NCBI RefSeq assembly: GCF_900115635.1
Contig: NZ_FOXE01000013.1
Coordinates: 23,899-87,898, forward strand
Source: Oscillibacter sp. PC13
GTDB lineage: Bacteria; Bacillota; Clostridia; Oscillospirales; Oscillospiraceae
Length of the DNA stretch: 64,000 nucleotides
Reading direction: 5' to 3'
Position numbers and translations under genes: made by a program. Numbering within the stretch: the first letter of the stretch is position 1; each line of letters begins with the position of its first letter. The notes beneath the pieces were generated by a model. The model was not told where the DNA came from. It worked only from the letters and a program-made list of their open reading frames with translations, and ran no database searches. Positions 41,499-50,430 of the stretch are shown here, piece after piece.

Positions 41499-42503
41499 TC
41501 AGGGAACACGGATCGTCTGCCCTGGATAAATCAGATTCGGGTTTTGAATGCCGTTGACTTTTGCGAGGGCGGAAACCGTGGTATGAAATTGACGGGCAAT
41601 TCCCCACAGGGTATCTCCCGGCTGAATGCGGTAGGTGTGTTCAAATGCCGGCTCCCCTCCGCCGGATTCCGGAATGCGGAGAATCTGGCTTGGATAAATC
41701 AGATTTGGGTTTTGGATATCGTTGGCCTTTACAAGATCAAAAACTGTGGTGTGAAACTGACGGGCAATTCCCCATAGGGTATCTCCCGGCTGAACCGTAT
41801 AAGTGTTTTCCTCTGTCCACTCTTTCGTCAGCAGGACCGTCCCGGTAAAACGATCCAGATCCACGCGGCCTGTGATACCGGGTAAATCTCCCTGGTCTGT
41901 ATACTGGAATCCTGCCCAGCCGCTCCAAACCTCTCCCTCCACCTCTGGTTCTTCAGCGCCATAAGCCGCAGCCCACAGTGGATAGGTGGAAAAATCCGTA
42001 TCATTCCAGACGGCTGAGGCCGCCCAAGCGTCGGCATACAGCAATGGTACGCTGCCGGTCTCCTCTTCCAATGCACGAAGGAAGGTCAATCCAATGGTGC
42101 GAATCTCCCGGATAGAAAGTCCGTCAAAGGCCTCAAAATCCATCGCAGGTCGGCAGTCATACTGCGTTTTTGATAGGAGCGATGCAAAATAATGCGCTTG
42201 GGCTTCCGCTTCCGCCTCAGAGCGGGCAGTGACATAGAAGTAAAAGCCCCGGTGGATATCCGCCGCAGCTGCTTTGGCTGCGTTTTCAGCAAACCGGCTG
42301 TCAGCGGTCTCTCCAAATCCTGCACGAATATAAACAACTTCCACCGCTTCTCTCAACTGTACAAAATCAATTTCTCCTTGGAAAACACTGACATCTGCAC
42401 CGTCATAAACAGGAGATGACGGTGATGGTTCCAGTGCAAAAGGCGCAGTTGTCAGCGCCAACACGGTAAAAAATGACATCACGACGGCCAAAAAATGTTT
42501 CAT
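41499..42503 (-). CDS. Secreted GH25 lysozyme-like muramidase with two LysM domains
   Basis: A 334-residue exported protein. Signal peptide (~1-24), then a GH25 domain (~35-215) with catalytic-site DVSVFQGEIDF and DFEAFDG, followed by two LysM repeats (~235-280 and ~290-334), each starting YTVQPGDTLWGIARQFHTTV or close variant. It should cleave the glycan backbone of peptidoglycan. The start has GGGAGG. The two LysM segments are nearly identical also at the DNA level. Confidence 0.9.
   Translation of the reverse strand: MKHFLAVVMSFFTVLALTTAPFALEPSPSSPVYDGADVSVFQGEIDFVQLREAVEVVYIRAGFGETADSRFAENAAKAAAADIHRGFYFYVTARSEAEAEAQAHYFASLLSKTQYDCRPAMDFEAFDGLSIREIRTIGLTFLRALEEETGSVPLLYADAWAASAVWNDTDFSTYPLWAAAYGAEEPEVEGEVWSGWAGFQYTDQGDLPGITGRVDLDRFTGTVLLTKEWTEENTYTVQPGDTLWGIARQFHTTVFDLVKANDIQNPNLIYPSQILRIPESGGGEPAFEHTYRIQPGDTLWGIARQFHTTVSALAKVNGIQNPNLIYPGQTIRVP
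41581..41810. repeat. Direct DNA repeat inside the LysM region
   Basis: The segment from ~41581 and that from ~41741 match almost base for base (GACGGGCAATTCCCCA, GGGTATCTCCCGGCTGAA shared), spaced 160 bases. It encodes the two LysM modules. Confidence 0.8.
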
Positions 42504-42550
42504 GCGGCTTTCCTCCCCCAACAGCATATGCCAATCTGCTGCTTGGCGTG

Positions 42551-42580
42551 AAAAAGCCCGTCGAAACCGACGGGCTTTTT
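42551..42580 (-). terminator. Terminator upstream of the lysozyme gene
   Basis: AAAAAGCCCGTCG / CGACGGGCTTTTT with a four-base loop. On the minus strand it ends the WapI-like gene unit, 130 bases beyond its stop. Confidence 0.85.
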
Positions 42581-42713
42581 CTCACACATGAGATCGGTTC
42601 ACTTTTCATGAGGAGACCCCATCCGCCGTTTCCTTTTCCAGACAATGCAGGGCTCTTCTCTGCGGCCCCCAGCAGGAGCCCCCCTCTTTTTTGCCGCAAG
42701 GCCAGTTCGCTTT

Positions 42714-43151
42714 TTAAGCCCGTTCTGGAAATTTGGCGCACAGCATATCCAGTTCGTCGATCAAATCCCGCATCTCTTCCCTTGTCAGGCGCACCTCCAC
42801 ATCAGCAGTATCCAAATCCTCCATGGTGTTTGGCAAAGCGAAGGAAACCATCACCAGAAAAGCCTCTCCATCCGTCTGGGCGGACAGCGTAAAATACGGC
42901 TCCGCAAAGCTGCTGTCATAGCGTTCTTTTAGTCCAGCGCAGAGTACCTTCAATCCAGCGGCCATCTCCTTCAGCTCATAGGTCAAAAGACAGCTGTTGG
43001 AATCTTTAATCACCATTCCGTTATCATCTGTATACATGGCCCGCAGCACCAGCCAGTTTCTGTCGTCGCTGGTGGGATCACCGCCGTCGGCCGGAAATTC
43101 ATAATTGGATATCTCCAGTTTCAGACTGACCTCTTCATTTTTAAAAAGCAT
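42714..43151 (-). CDS. WapI-like immunity family protein (tentative)
   Basis: A 145-residue acidic protein: LKLEISNYEFPADGG...DDRNWLVLRA, SCLLTYELKEMAAGL and a C-terminal VEVRLTREEMRDLIDELD. This pattern resembles the WapI immunity family (DxNWL then CLLTxEL). No toxin or secretion gene is adjacent, so an orphan immunity or a domesticated relative is possible. The start at MLFKNEEV has GAGGAG; an in-frame GTG/ATG extension of 13 residues has no site. Confidence 0.6.
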   Translation of the reverse strand: MLFKNEEVSLKLEISNYEFPADGGDPTSDDRNWLVLRAMYTDDNGMVIKDSNSCLLTYELKEMAAGLKVLCAGLKERYDSSFAEPYFTLSAQTDGEAFLVMVSFALPNTMEDLDTADVEVRLTREEMRDLIDELDMLCAKFPERA

Positions 43152-43186
43152 ACTGCATCTCTCCTCTCGTGGAGTCGCCTGCGGCG

Positions 43187-44212
43187 TCAATCATTATGGT
43201 GAACCGCATAGAATTCGTCGTAATCCTTCAGCTGCTTCTGCAGCAGGGCCGGGGTGTCCAATCCATAGGGGCAGCGGCTCTTGCATGCATTGCAGTGGAT
43301 ACAATTTTCAATGCGGTGCATTTTCTCATGCCATTCGTCGCTCATATATTTTTCGTACGGAGAACGGCGCAGCAGCGCGCTCATCCGGGCGGACTGCGGA
43401 ATGTCGATGTCGGCAGCGCAAGGCAGACAGTACCCACAGCTGCGGCAGAAATCACCCGCCAGTTCTTTTCGATCCTGCGCAATGACTTTTTCAAGTTCCG
43501 GAGTCAAGTGGACATCCCGGGCTGCCAGCTCCAGCCACTGATCCAGCTCCCACTCATGCTGGATTCCCCAGATAGGCACCACATTGTCATACTGCTGTAT
43601 AAAGGCATAGCAGGCCTCCGCATTGTTCAAAAGGCCGCCGGAGAGGCCTTTCATGGCGATGAAGCCCATATCCTTCTCTTTGCACTGGCGCACCAGTTCC
43701 AAATCCTTCTCACTTGCCAAATGACAGAAGGGGAACTGCAGTGTTTCAAAATTGCCGGAGTCAATAGCCGCCTTAGCCACAGGCAGGCGGTGGTTCGTGA
43801 TGCCGATGTGGCGGATATACCCCTTCCGTTTAGCCTCCAGCACAGCGGCAAAGGGGCCGTCCGGATCGGTGGGATCCGGCAGATCTGCCGGGTTATGGAA
43901 CTGGAACAGATCGATGTAATCCGTCTGCAGCATACGGAGGCTCTGCTCTATATGCTTCTGGACTGTCTTTTTGTCCTGGCCGCCGCTCTTGGTGGAGATG
44001 ACCACATTCTGGCGGACATCATGGAGCGCAGATCCGAGTTTTTCCTCGCTGTCCGTGTACATATTGGCAGTGTCGAAATAATTGATGCCGGAATCATAGG
44101 CCCGTCGAATCAGCTTGACGGCATCGCTGTGGCTGATGCGCTGAATGGGCAGTGCTCCAAACGCAGTTTTTGTTACCCTCAGTTCCGTACAGCCCAGCCG
44201 AATCATTTCCAT
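43187..44212 (-). CDS. Aldo/keto reductase with two 4Fe-4S clusters
   Basis: A 341-residue protein. Residues ~1-270 are an AKR barrel (FDTANMYTDSEEKLG with catalytic Asp/Tyr, ISTKSGG with Lys, FQFHNPAD). The C-terminus adds CRSCGYCLPC and CIHCNACKSRCP for two clusters. This fusion is common in anaerobes and probably passes electrons between ferredoxin and carbonyl substrates. GGGAGGAAG precedes the ATG. Divergent from a ModE-like regulator with a shared control region. Confidence 0.9.
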   Translation of the reverse strand: MEMIRLGCTELRVTKTAFGALPIQRISHSDAVKLIRRAYDSGINYFDTANMYTDSEEKLGSALHDVRQNVVISTKSGGQDKKTVQKHIEQSLRMLQTDYIDLFQFHNPADLPDPTDPDGPFAAVLEAKRKGYIRHIGITNHRLPVAKAAIDSGNFETLQFPFCHLASEKDLELVRQCKEKDMGFIAMKGLSGGLLNNAEACYAFIQQYDNVVPIWGIQHEWELDQWLELAARDVHLTPELEKVIAQDRKELAGDFCRSCGYCLPCAADIDIPQSARMSALLRRSPYEKYMSDEWHEKMHRIENCIHCNACKSRCPYGLDTPALLQKQLKDYDEFYAVHHND

Positions 44213-44270
44213 GTTTCTTCCTCCCTTTTCCTGTTTCAACCCGTTCGGCATCCTTTTTGATATCTTTGGT

Positions 44271-44298
44271 ATTGTATCACAATTTTTGCAGGATGCAA
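44271..44298 (-). promoter_or_regulatory. Promoter of the aldo/keto reductase gene
   Basis: On the minus strand TTGCAT (44298-44293), 16 bases, TACAAT (44276-44271), about 59 bases upstream of the ATG. Confidence 0.7.
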
Positions 44299-44299
44299 A
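44285..44299. promoter_or_regulatory. Inverted repeat between divergent promoters
   Basis: TTTGCA-GGA-TGCAAA covers the -35 of the reductase promoter and lies next to the -35 of the regulator gene. A likely operator for the ModE-like protein, though not a classical ModE box. Confidence 0.5.
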
Positions 44300-44301
44300 T
44301 A

Positions 44302-44330
44302 TTGACGGACTCTTGGAAACATGTTATATT
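44302..44330 (+). promoter_or_regulatory. Promoter of the ModE-like gene
   Basis: TTGACG, 17 bases, TATATT. The -10 ends six bases before the ATG at 44337, so the transcript would start at or just before the initiation codon. Confidence 0.75.
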
Positions 44331-44336
44331 GAAAAA

Positions 44337-44705
44337 ATGGAAAAGGAATTACATTTAAAACTGACGGTTCGTCTCTATACAGATGATAACCAGCGTTGCT
44401 TTGGCCCTGGGATCGCCACACTGCTCTCCCGGGTACGGGAGCATCATTCTCTGCGTGCTGCCGCTGCCTCCATGGGGATGGCCTATTCCAAGGCTTGGCG
44501 GATCATCCGCACGGCGGAGGGTGTATTTGGCTGTAAGCTGCTCTCCTCTACCATCGGAGGCCAGCATGGCGGCGGCGCGGTTCTTACACCCCAGGCAGAA
44601 CAACTTCTAGCCGCATATGAGGCATATTGCGCAGATGTAGAGGCCTACAGCCTGGAAAAGTTCCGTGATATGTTTGGTTTTTATCACACGCTGGACAAGT
44701 CCTGA
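44337..44705 (+). CDS. ModE N-terminal-type winged-helix regulator
   Basis: A 122-residue transcription factor with the LysR/ModE wHTH: FGPGIATLLSRVREHHSLRAAAASMGMAYSKAWRIIRTAE, then GGQHGGGAVLTPQAEQLLAAYE. It lacks the C-terminal molybdate-binding (TOBE/MOP) domains of full ModE. The gene is close to a molybdenum-hydroxylase region. There is no ribosome site and the promoter is almost at the ATG, so the mRNA may be leaderless. Confidence 0.83.
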   Translation: MEKELHLKLTVRLYTDDNQRCFGPGIATLLSRVREHHSLRAAAASMGMAYSKAWRIIRTAEGVFGCKLLSSTIGGQHGGGAVLTPQAEQLLAAYEAYCADVEAYSLEKFRDMFGFYHTLDKS

Positions 44706-44858
44706 ACGCTTTTCCATGTGCTTCGGCTCTTGCATCTGCCATGATTCAAAACGACAGCTGAGCCACCACAGTATTTCTATCTGTAAGGCCATCTCGTTTC
44801 CGGAATGCCCTTACAATTTGATCAAATTGAGCGAGATTCCATCTCTGCACGCGATTGC

Positions 44859-44891
44859 AAAAAAGGCAGGCCCGGCGGGCCTGCCTTTTTT
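44859..44891. terminator. Bidirectional terminator
   Basis: AAAAAAGGCAGGCCC / GGGCCTGCCTTTTTT with a three-base loop lies between the convergent ModE-like and kinase genes; both sides carry A/T tracts. Confidence 0.88.
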
Positions 44892-44901
44892 GGGAATGTT
44901 C

Positions 44902-45558
44902 TCATACTTCCGGTTGGGTTGGATCCACTTCCGTGGGACTGGAAACGGGGTGCTCCTTGTGCTCCACCATGGTGCGGATGAGTTCCACCGTTCCGCCCAA
45001 GCCTAAGTAGCTGCTGTCCAAACAGAAGTCGTAGCTCTCCACCGCCCCCCATTTCTGAGAGGAATAGTACTCATAGTAGGACGCACGGCGTTTATCCGTC
45101 TTGACAATCAGTGCTTTAGCCTTCTCTTCCGTCAAGTGTTGACGCTTGGCCACACGGGCGATCCGCGTATCCATCGGCGCATGGATAAACAGGCTCAGAT
45201 GGTTGGGGCGATCCGCGAGGGCGTAATCCGCACAGCGGCCAATAATGACACAGGGCCCCTGATCGGCAATGTGGCGGATGGTGTTGAAGGTCGCCAGATA
45301 CACCTGCTGCTCCAGAGAGTCGCTGGCTCCGCTGCCGGGGAGGCTGAACATGTAGGAGTCCATTGCGATGGAGTACAGCAGGCTCTTGGGCCGCTCGTCA
45401 AAGTTCTCAAAAATCTTTTCGCACAGGCCGCTTTTCTCTGCCGCAGCCCGCAGCAATTCCTTATCATAAAACGGGATCCCCAGTTCTTTCGCCACACGGA
45501 TGCCGACTTCCTTACCGCCGCTGCCGAACTGCCGTCCGATTGTGATGATGGTTTCCAT
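44902..45558 (-). CDS. Cytidylate-kinase-like protein
   Basis: A 218-residue P-loop kinase of the cytidylate-kinase-like group (ITIGRQFGSGGKEVG, FYDKELLRAAAEKSG, IIGRCADYAL, RIARVAKR). Members appear in many gut Clostridia and the substrate is not fixed. GAGGAGG precedes the ATG. Single gene with own promoter. Confidence 0.85.
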   Translation of the reverse strand: METIITIGRQFGSGGKEVGIRVAKELGIPFYDKELLRAAAEKSGLCEKIFENFDERPKSLLYSIAMDSYMFSLPGSGASDSLEQQVYLATFNTIRHIADQGPCVIIGRCADYALADRPNHLSLFIHAPMDTRIARVAKRQHLTEEKAKALIVKTDKRRASYYEYYSSQKWGAVESYDFCLDSSYLGLGGTVELIRTMVEHKEHPVSSPTEVDPTQPEV

Positions 45559-45586
45559 GGAAAACCCTCCTCTCTTTGGTAAATTT

Positions 45587-45615
45587 ATTATACCGCGAAA
45601 GTGGGACTGCGTCAA
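45587..45615 (-). promoter_or_regulatory. Promoter of the cytidylate-kinase-like gene
   Basis: On the minus strand TTGACG, 17 bases, perfect TATAAT, 29 bases before the start codon. Confidence 0.8.
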
Positions 45616-45694
45616 ACAAAAACTTGTGAAAATTTTGTCTATCTTCTGCATACAATCGCCACCTATGGGTGCAGCCAAATATTTCGGGTGCGCT

Positions 45695-46588
45695 CTAAAA
45701 ATCGCTGCCCTGCTCTACATTGTCCCGAAGGAATGCGTGATGAATGGCATTCAATACCCGTTTTTTATCGCCGCTCCATGCCGGTGCCAAAAGATCCCGC
45801 TTTGCACCATCACCTGTAAGGCGGTGAATAATCATACTTCTTGGAATGCTGCGGACACAGATTTCCAGCGCTGTAATATACGCCTCCAGATCCATGACCG
45901 GCACATTCCCCGCCTGCCAGTCCGCTGCCAAATCCGTCCCCCGCAGGATATGGAGCAGATGGAATTTGATGCCGCCGGCACCCGATCGGCCAATATAGCG
46001 GGCTGTCTCCGCCATCATTTCCACCGTCTCACCCGGTAATCCCAGAATCTGATGGGTGACAACCGTCACACCAATGGCGTTCAGCTGCTCCACAGCCCAA
46101 TCATAAACCGGAAGCCCATATCCCCGGCGGAGATAGGCGGCCGTCTGCGAGTGGATGGTCTGCAGGCCCAGCTCCACCCACACGGGTTTGATGGCCGCGC
46201 ATGCCTGCAGCAGCTCCAAAACCGGCTGTGGGAGGCAGTCTGGCCTGGTGGCCACGGACAGCGCCACCACGTCCTCCGGCGCCATGGCCGCCGTATAGAG
46301 CGCCCGCAGCCGCTCTACCGGTCCGTATGTGTTGGTGAAGGACTGGAAATAGGCAATATATCTGGCGTTTGGTCCGGATTTTGCCGCCACCCGCTCCCTG
46401 GCGGCTTCCAACTGGACGGATATGCTGCCGGTTTCTGCAAAGGCACCGGCGCCATCGCAGAAGATGCAGCCTCTGGTGCCCAGAGTCCCGTCCCGGTTGG
46501 GGCAGGAACAGCCTGAGGACAGCGCGAGCTTATAAACTTTTGTTCCATACCGGGCCTTCAGCATATCATCCAGCCGATTCCAATACAT
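45695..46588 (-). CDS. TIGR01212-type radical SAM protein
   Basis: A 297-residue radical SAM enzyme. The cluster Cys pattern is the long-spaced CSCPNRDGTLGTRGCIFC of the YhcC/TIGR01212 group rather than CxxxCxxC. SAM-binding region (YFQSFTNTYGPVERL), VATRPDCLP and WVELGLQTIH are visible. Reaction unknown. Sits alone between kinase and hydroxylase operon. Confidence 0.88.
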   Translation of the reverse strand: MYWNRLDDMLKARYGTKVYKLALSSGCSCPNRDGTLGTRGCIFCDGAGAFAETGSISVQLEAARERVAAKSGPNARYIAYFQSFTNTYGPVERLRALYTAAMAPEDVVALSVATRPDCLPQPVLELLQACAAIKPVWVELGLQTIHSQTAAYLRRGYGLPVYDWAVEQLNAIGVTVVTHQILGLPGETVEMMAETARYIGRSGAGGIKFHLLHILRGTDLAADWQAGNVPVMDLEAYITALEICVRSIPRSMIIHRLTGDGAKRDLLAPAWSGDKKRVLNAIHHAFLRDNVEQGSDF

Positions 46589-46656
46589 CGGTATCTCCTC
46601 CCCTGTTCTTTCCTATGATACCCCGACCGGTCTGGAATTGCAAACAGGTTATCAAA

Positions 46657-46684
46657 AGCCGCCCGGCCAAATAGCCGGGCGGCT
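46657..46684 (-). terminator. Terminator of the xanthine-dehydrogenase-type operon
   Basis: AGCCGCCCGGC / GCCGGGCGGCT with a six-base loop, followed on the minus strand by TTTT, ten bases beyond the stop at 46694. Confidence 0.83.
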
Positions 46685-46693
46685 GAGTGCTTT

Positions 46694-47200
46694 TTATTCG
46701 GGCATCGGTTTGCCCAATCGGCGATACATGGTCTTTTTCACTGCCCGAAGAATGTTTTCATACCCGGTACAGCGGCACAGATGGCCAGAGAGAAGCTTAC
46801 GGAGTTCTTCATCCGTATACTCCTTTCCACTCTCCAAAATCTCCACTGCCGTCAGGATAAAACCGGGAGAGCAGAAGCCGCACTGAATGGCCGCCTCATC
46901 CACGAAAGCCTGCTGAATATCACTGAGTTCACCGTTTGGTCCCAACAGCCCCTCCAGCGTACGGATGTGCTTTCCCTCCGCCCAAACGGCCAGATAGATG
47001 CAGGAGTTAAACGCTTCGCCGTCAATCAGGACATTGCAGGCGCCGCATTCCCCTACCTCACAGCCCTTTTTTACCGAGGTCATCCGAAAATCATTGCGGA
47101 GCATATCCGTCAGACTGGCCCGAACATCCACTGTGCGCTCCACATCCCTGCCATTGAGGTTAAAGTGGACAGTCTGATACTGCGTCACGTGCTTTTCCAT
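46694..47200 (-). CDS. xdhC: Molybdenum hydroxylase 2Fe-2S subunit (XdhC type)
   Basis: A 168-residue iron-sulfur subunit. N-terminal plant-type 2Fe-2S motif CEVGECGACNVLIDG and C-terminal CGFCSPG...CRCTGYENI. It passes electrons from the Mo site to FAD. The ATG overlaps the stop of the FAD subunit (TGATG) and has AGGAGG nine bases upstream; a GTG one codon earlier is also possible. Confidence 0.92.
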   Translation of the reverse strand: MEKHVTQYQTVHFNLNGRDVERTVDVRASLTDMLRNDFRMTSVKKGCEVGECGACNVLIDGEAFNSCIYLAVWAEGKHIRTLEGLLGPNGELSDIQQAFVDEAAIQCGFCSPGFILTAVEILESGKEYTDEELRKLLSGHLCRCTGYENILRAVKKTMYRRLGKPMPE

Positions 47201-48081
47201 CACAGTTCACCTCCTGCCAGTTTCACCGATTCGAGAAAGGCCCGTCGTGCGCTCTCCACCGCAATGTGCATCCGGAAATCCTTTGCGGCGCGCCAGGAAT
47301 CCCGGGGATTGATATCCTCCTTTACCGCCCGGGCAAAGGACTCTGCCAGTTCCGCAGAGATCGGCTGGCCGGCTGCCAGCTCCTCTGCATGGACAGCCCG
47401 CAGCGGGATTGGCCCCGCCACGCCGAAGGCCACGCGGGCCCGCTCCACTGTCCTTCGGTCGTCGGAGAGACGGACGTTGACAGAGGTTCCCAGGGTTGCG
47501 ATGTCCATGGCGTTCCGCATGGCGTACTTGATATAGTGGCCATGGGTATTCTCATAGCTGTCTTTCGCGATCAGGACCGCCGTTTGAATCTCGCCGGGAC
47601 GGATATCCACCTTGCCGGCCCTGATGTAAAATTCCTGAATGGGAACTCTGCGGATTCCGTCCGGCCCCGTCAGTTCGATCACGGCATCATAGGCAAAGAG
47701 CGTAGAAGCGGAGTCGGCAGAGGTGACGCCATTGCAGGTATTGCCGCCGATGGTGCCGATGTTCCGAATCTGCGGGCCGCCCACCTGGTCCACGGCCTCT
47801 CCCAGAACATTCACATGCTTTTGAATCAGCGGATCGCGCGTGATGTGGGAAAAGCTGGTAAGGGAACCGATGCGCAGCGCACCATCCGCCTCCAGCCGGA
47901 CACCACGGAGCTCATTCAGACCATAAATGGAAATCAGCTCCACACCGGCGCGTTTCCCCTCCCGCATCTGAACCAGCACATCGGATCCGCCCGCAATAAT
48001 TTGGGCATCCGGGTGCTGAAGGCGGAGGGCCACGGCATCGGCCACGTCTTTTGCCTGATACAGGGCTTTCATATCATACAT
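47200..48081 (-). CDS. xdhB: Molybdenum hydroxylase FAD subunit (XdhB type)
   Basis: A 293-residue FAD-binding subunit of the CO dehydrogenase flavoprotein/xanthine dehydrogenase family: IIAGGSDVLVQMREG for FAD, GGPQIRNIGTIGGNTCNGVTSADS, and a C-terminal CO_deh_flav_C domain. It accepts electrons from the 2Fe-2S subunit and passes them to NAD or another acceptor. Between the Mo and FeS subunits in one operon. Confidence 0.92.
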   Translation of the reverse strand: MYDMKALYQAKDVADAVALRLQHPDAQIIAGGSDVLVQMREGKRAGVELISIYGLNELRGVRLEADGALRIGSLTSFSHITRDPLIQKHVNVLGEAVDQVGGPQIRNIGTIGGNTCNGVTSADSASTLFAYDAVIELTGPDGIRRVPIQEFYIRAGKVDIRPGEIQTAVLIAKDSYENTHGHYIKYAMRNAMDIATLGTSVNVRLSDDRRTVERARVAFGVAGPIPLRAVHAEELAAGQPISAELAESFARAVKEDINPRDSWRAAKDFRMHIAVESARRAFLESVKLAGGEL

Positions 48082-48095
48082 GGTGGTTCCCTCCT

Positions 48096-50390
48096 TTAAT
48101 CTTCAATCAGCCCAGCCTCTTTGAACTCCCGATAGAGGACATGAGGGGTGATGGGGCAGCAGTCGATGGCAACGCCGGTGGCGTTTAAGATGGCATTGCG
48201 GATTGCCGGTGCGCCGGAGCAGGCCGGAGGCTCGCCCAGAGATTTGGTGCCGTATGGAGAAGTGGGCTCCGGGTTCTCCACAAACCGCGCCTCCAGTGTA
48301 GGATGGTCCATAAAGGTGGAGAGCTTATAGTCCAGCAGGTTGTTGTTCAGGGGTTTTCCGCTCTTTTCATCAAACTTCAGCTCCTCAGAAAGGCCGTATC
48401 CGATGGCCATGGACATGCCGCCATGAACCTGGGCCTCCGCCAAGGCGGGGTTGATGAGGACGCCGCAGTCATGGATGTTCACCATATTCAGCAGCTTCAC
48501 CCTGCACATGGGGATGTCCACCTCCACCTCGGCAAAGGAACAGCCGAAGGAGAATGCGTTGGTTTTGATCTGCGCCGTGGTCTCGGCGGTGATATGCTGG
48601 CTGTCCGTCATGGAATACAGGGCCTCTGTTGCCAAGTCACCCAGGGACTTCAGCACACGTCCGTCAGACTTCCGGACAATCTGCCCGTCCACCAAATCCA
48701 GATTCCTGACAGGCATCCGGGTCTGGTCGTGGGCAATTTTCAAAATCCGTTCCCGGAGCGCGGCAGCAGTCTGCACGATGCTGAAGCCGCCGATATAGGT
48801 CTGGCGGGAGGCATAGGCGCCTGTGCCGAATGGCGTCACATCTGTATCCTGGGAAGAGACCACATGCACATCGCACAGGGGAATTCCCACCGCATCTGCA
48901 ACCATCTGGGAATAGGCTGTATCACAGCCCTGGCCAATCTCCGTTTCTCCCGTCTGGAACTGGAGGGAGCCGTCCTGGTTCAAAACCATACGGCAGGAGG
49001 AGGATTCCAGTGAAATCGGCCAAACCGCTGTGTTGTACCAGAACACCGCCAAGCCGACGCCGCGGCGGACTGGGCCGGTCTGGTTTTTATACTGCTCAAA
49101 CTTTCGGGCGTAGTCAAGGAGCTGCATGCCTTTGTCCATGCACTGATTAAAGGTATCGTGGTACAGTTCGTTTTTGGAGAAGCCGTCCACATACCCCACA
49201 GGCATCAGGTTCTTCCGGCGGAACTCCATCGGCTCCATTCCAATGGCCGCACAGATGTCATCAATATGACACTCGCCGGCAAACATGGCTTGGGGAATGC
49301 CATATCCGCGCATGGCGCCGGCAGCAGGGCGGTTGCTGAAAACAGTCCAGCAGTCGCACTCCAGATTGTCGCAGGGATAGAGCTGCGGGAATGCACCCAT
49401 TCCCTTGGCCACAACGCCGTGTCCATGGGAGGCATAGGCCCCCTGGTTGGAAAACGCCTCGAACTTCCGGGCCACCAGCTTGCCATCCGGGCGGACGTAA
49501 GAGATGATATGGGTACGGATGGCATGGCGGACGCGGTTGGAGACAAAGGTCTCCTCCCTGGTGCACTCCACTTTCACCAGCCGGCCCCCCACCTGGGTAG
49601 AGCACCATGCGCACAGGGGCTCGTACAGCGCATCCTGTTTGTTCCCAAAGCCGCCGCCGATATAGGGCTTGATGATCCGAACCTTGCCCCAGGGAATCCC
49701 CAACGCCTGGCCCACAATCCGGCGGACAATATGAGGGATCTGCGTGGAACTGACCACTACCACTCGGCCCGCCTCCATATAGGCAAAGCAGCCATGGTTT
49801 TCAATGTGGCAATGCTGAACTGTGGGGGTGTCATACCACCCCTCCACCCGGATAAGGCCCGGCTCCTGCCGAGCGGACTCATAGTCGCCCATACGGATGT
49901 CACTATGGGCCAAGATGTTATGTTTGTATTTCTCGTGGAGCTGCGGTGCACCGTCCTCCATGGCCTTCTGGGCATCCAAAACAAACGGGAGCTCCTCATA
50001 TTCCACCTTCAACGCCCGAATACCCTGCATCGCCGCCACTTCGTCCTCCGCAATGACGACTGCAATTTCATCACCGTAATAACGGACGTGCCGATTCAGC
50101 AGCAGACGGTCCGCCACATCCTGGTGGCCGGGATCCGTAGACCACGGGTGGCCGGCCGTCGGAAACGGGAGATCCGGCACATCAAAACAGGTCAGAACCC
50201 GCACCACACCGGGGATCTTCTCTGCCTCTGAGATGTCGATGGTTTTTACATAGCCATGGGCAATGGTGGAATGACAGATTTTTACGATGAGAGTGCTGCG
50301 GTCGCACAGGTCATCCATGTACTTGGCACGGCCGGTAGCCTTTTCATAGGCATCCACACGGACAACACTTTTTCCAACACTCTTGTTCAT
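48096..50390 (-). CDS. xdhA: Molybdenum hydroxylase large subunit (XdhA type)
   Basis: A 764-residue molybdopterin-binding subunit. Aldehyde oxidase/xanthine dehydrogenase a/b hammerhead near the N-terminus (ATGRAKYMDD), Mo-pterin motifs IGGGFGNKQDA, GAMRGYGIPQ (active-site Arg) and the catalytic Glu in KSLGEPPACSG. Substrate probably a purine or other N-heterocycle, not certain. AAGGAGGG precedes the ATG; gene order is xdhA-xdhB-xdhC, gaps of 14 bases and an overlap. Confidence 0.9.
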   Translation of the reverse strand: MNKSVGKSVVRVDAYEKATGRAKYMDDLCDRSTLIVKICHSTIAHGYVKTIDISEAEKIPGVVRVLTCFDVPDLPFPTAGHPWSTDPGHQDVADRLLLNRHVRYYGDEIAVVIAEDEVAAMQGIRALKVEYEELPFVLDAQKAMEDGAPQLHEKYKHNILAHSDIRMGDYESARQEPGLIRVEGWYDTPTVQHCHIENHGCFAYMEAGRVVVVSSTQIPHIVRRIVGQALGIPWGKVRIIKPYIGGGFGNKQDALYEPLCAWCSTQVGGRLVKVECTREETFVSNRVRHAIRTHIISYVRPDGKLVARKFEAFSNQGAYASHGHGVVAKGMGAFPQLYPCDNLECDCWTVFSNRPAAGAMRGYGIPQAMFAGECHIDDICAAIGMEPMEFRRKNLMPVGYVDGFSKNELYHDTFNQCMDKGMQLLDYARKFEQYKNQTGPVRRGVGLAVFWYNTAVWPISLESSSCRMVLNQDGSLQFQTGETEIGQGCDTAYSQMVADAVGIPLCDVHVVSSQDTDVTPFGTGAYASRQTYIGGFSIVQTAAALRERILKIAHDQTRMPVRNLDLVDGQIVRKSDGRVLKSLGDLATEALYSMTDSQHITAETTAQIKTNAFSFGCSFAEVEVDIPMCRVKLLNMVNIHDCGVLINPALAEAQVHGGMSMAIGYGLSEELKFDEKSGKPLNNNLLDYKLSTFMDHPTLEARFVENPEPTSPYGTKSLGEPPACSGAPAIRNAILNATGVAIDCCPITPHVLYREFKEAGLIED

Positions 50391-50430
50391 AGGGCGTTCC
50401 CTCCTTATCAATATGAAGTTTTGCCCGGCA

